From Macrocystis pyrifera (taxonomy: Eukaryota > Sar > Phaeophyceae > Laminariales > Laminariaceae), in NCBI GenBank assembly GCA_031763025.1, contig JASSKH010000016.1, positions 5,208,001-5,272,000 of the forward strand: a stretch of DNA of 64,000 bases. The letters are read 5' to 3'. The position numbers were made by a program, and so were the translations under genes. Positions 62,683-64,000 of this stretch are shown here, one piece after another. A model generated the notes under the pieces. It made no database searches. It saw nothing but the letters and a program-made list of their open reading frames with translations, and was not told the DNA's origin. Positions within the stretch are counted from its first letter, which is position 1. Each line of letters opens with the position of its first letter.

Positions 62683-62972
62683 CGGAGGACCATACCTGGT
62701 AGTAAATAGGACCTACTGTATTGACTTACGGGGGACCGTAGTAAATGGGACCTACTACTGTATTGACTAAAACCTATATACTGTATTCCCCTAATTTTAC
62801 TAGTAATATTTACCCCTAATTTTACTGTTACAGGGGTCCATAGTTAACAGGACCAAATATTGTTCGTAAAAATAGGTAAATATATAGGTTTTTATGTATA
62901 CCATAGGTCCTATTAACTATGGACCCCCGTAATAGTAATATTTGGTCCTATTTACTGTGATCCCCCGTAATA
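62683..62972. mobile_element. Nested cluster of MITE family 1 copies
   Basis: The left piece (62683-62725) is a truncated arm with TACCTGGTA at 62693-62701. A second arm begins TTACGGGGGACCGTAGTAAA (62727). A complete copy of the GTCC/AGTTAA variant (about 62829-62935) is inserted in the second one, whose right arm resumes as ATATTTGGTCCTATTTACTG and ends CCCCCGTAATA at 62972. Confidence 0.85.
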
Positions 62973-63076
62973 GTGTATAGCTCGTGTCTCATGACGTCAC
63001 ATGTCACATACATACATCCCACCCGGCAAAACACCATCTAAATCGTGCAGACATGTACATGGAACTGGGGATTTGA

Positions 63077-63110
63077 TCTGTGTGTGTGTGTGTGTGTGTG
63101 TTTTTTTTTT
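63077..63110. repeat. (GT)n microsatellite followed by T run
   Basis: TGTGTGTG... of about 11 units, then about ten T. Confidence 0.9.
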
Positions 63111-63326
63111 CTATTATGCACGAGGGGAACATACATGGTAGCCCGAACCGAAACATGGTTGGTGAGGGTACGGGTATAAGTTAGTTTCAGGTCCATGGCG
63201 GGTTGTGAGCAATGCTATCTATTTCCCCCCCCCGTACTGCTGCTGTCGTAGAAAAGAGGTTTATATCGTCACATGAAGGCGTTTTTTGTTCTCAACTTGC
63301 CAGGTTTTGGTGTAGGGAGGAGGTCG

Positions 63327-63380
63327 GGGGGGGGGGGGGGGGGGGGGGGGGGGGCGGCGGTCGGGAGGGAGGGGGGAGGG
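63327..63380. repeat. G run and GGGAGGGAGG tract
   Basis: About 28 consecutive G, then GCGGCGG and GGGAGGGAGG. It lies at the same end of the following 215-bp repeat as the C run does in copy 3. Confidence 0.88.
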
Positions 63381-63404
63381 TGTGTACTCGGTAGGGAATA
63401 GATA

Positions 63405-63605
63405 TTATTCGATCTCATGCTTGGCCGTGGGCGTATGACCATAGACCCCCGCATCCCCTGCAATGCCGGGACGGAGCATGTCGGGTTTTCACCGACCGGC
63501 CAGACATTTGGTTGCACCAAGCGCGAAGCGAAACGTGGGGTGTTCGGCGAGTCGCATGAACGGTCGAGCTGCATCGTACTATTAGTAAGAACCGCTTGTG
63601 AGGCG
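63405..63605 (-). repeat. Dispersed ~215-bp repeat, copy 4
   Basis: Reverse complement of copy 3: CGCCTCACAAGCGGTTCTTA through CGCTTCGCGCTTGGTGCAAC to CACGCCCACGGCCAAGCATG. Confidence 0.85.
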
Positions 63606-63734
63606 GACTATCTTGCATATGGGTGACAAGGCCAGTGGACGTACCCATTTGTTGCGGCGCCTTGAGCCGCCCATGCGAGGCACGATCCATACGTACCGCT
63701 CTGTCCGGATATGCAAGGGCCGGTTTTATGAACT

Positions 63735-64000
63735 ATGAATATGAAAATTGTCGGTATATTTTGGGACGGGATCAAGTGTGAAAAAACGCCAGTTGTAGTG
63801 TGGCCCGCGTTTGTATGGTTCCAACACTGCAATGTTGATGCCCGTGGGTGTGTGTTTCTCTTCATGCGCTTGAGTGTATTTCCCTCCCGACGTCTTTATG
63901 GGGTGTTATGTCTTGGGTGAACGGCATGTGTCGCCCGCGCATCCATAGTTCCAGTGCTTGGAATGTTGGCGCCCATGAACGAGAGTATGTCTCTTGATCC
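63735..64000 (+). repeat. Start of a tandem repeat running out of the window
   Basis: GGTTCCAACACTGCAATGTT GATGCCCGTG at about 63817 recurs, diverged, as AGTTCCAGTGCTTGGAATGT TGGCGCCCATG at about 63949, giving a period near 130 bp. A small frame (63735-63920) is covered by it. Confidence 0.45.

Overview
This is nuclear DNA of a eukaryote, packed with repeats and poor in genes. Supporting signs are spliceosome-type introns, decayed Ty3/gypsy and LINE retrotransposons, many miniature inverted-repeat elements, trinucleotide microsatellites (CAG/CTG) and long G or C runs. No bacterial gene order, CRISPR array or rRNA operon is visible. The sequence alone does not fix the lineage. An algal or other protist genome is my best guess, held weakly.

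Layout. 1-1830: small inverted-repeat elements and one candidate host exon (minus, 625-706). 1830-10780: a decayed Ty3/gypsy element on the plus strand, with gag, zinc knuckle, protease, reverse transcriptase, integrase, a chromodomain-like tail and a further Trp-rich tail domain. Only the 3' LTR is found. 10780-15240: LTR fragments, a solo LTR with a 4-bp target duplication, an 88-bp-arm hairpin and small retroposon ends. 15240-19700: the quietest part, with two candidate small host genes on the minus strand. 19800-20560: a degenerate tandem array. 20800-26900: a LINE with its full 3' UTR, several 5'-truncated LINE ends and MITEs. 27000-33000: two motif-dense non-coding elements; the second (31057-32984) has exact 8-bp target duplications. 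35600-40180: two candidate small spliced host genes around a hAT-like element with 8-bp duplications. 42200-45500: a second LINE (minus). 46700-57110: a mosaic of LINE 3' ends and two MITE families. 57730-60640: a third LINE (minus), interrupted by a 515-bp TRIM-like element. 61750-62345: a GATC-rich array. 62683-62972: nested MITEs. 63400-64000: a dispersed repeat and the start of a tandem repeat.

How the parts relate. The many copies of one sequence ending in a short AC or AAC repeat are 3' ends of the LINE whose coding parts lie at 22037, 44160 and 58600. The 73-bp LTRs of the TRIM-like element share termini, target-site length and a primer-site-like stretch with the LTRs of the gypsy family. 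Aligning repeat copies with each other reveals 5- to 8-bp insertions at TA dinucleotides that read TACCTGGTA, TACAGTA/TACTGTA or TATTAATA. They look like scars of a TA-targeting transposon and are the most unusual signal here. A second recurring theme is a set of non-coding elements each filled with its own short palindrome. All comparisons and counts were made by eye.
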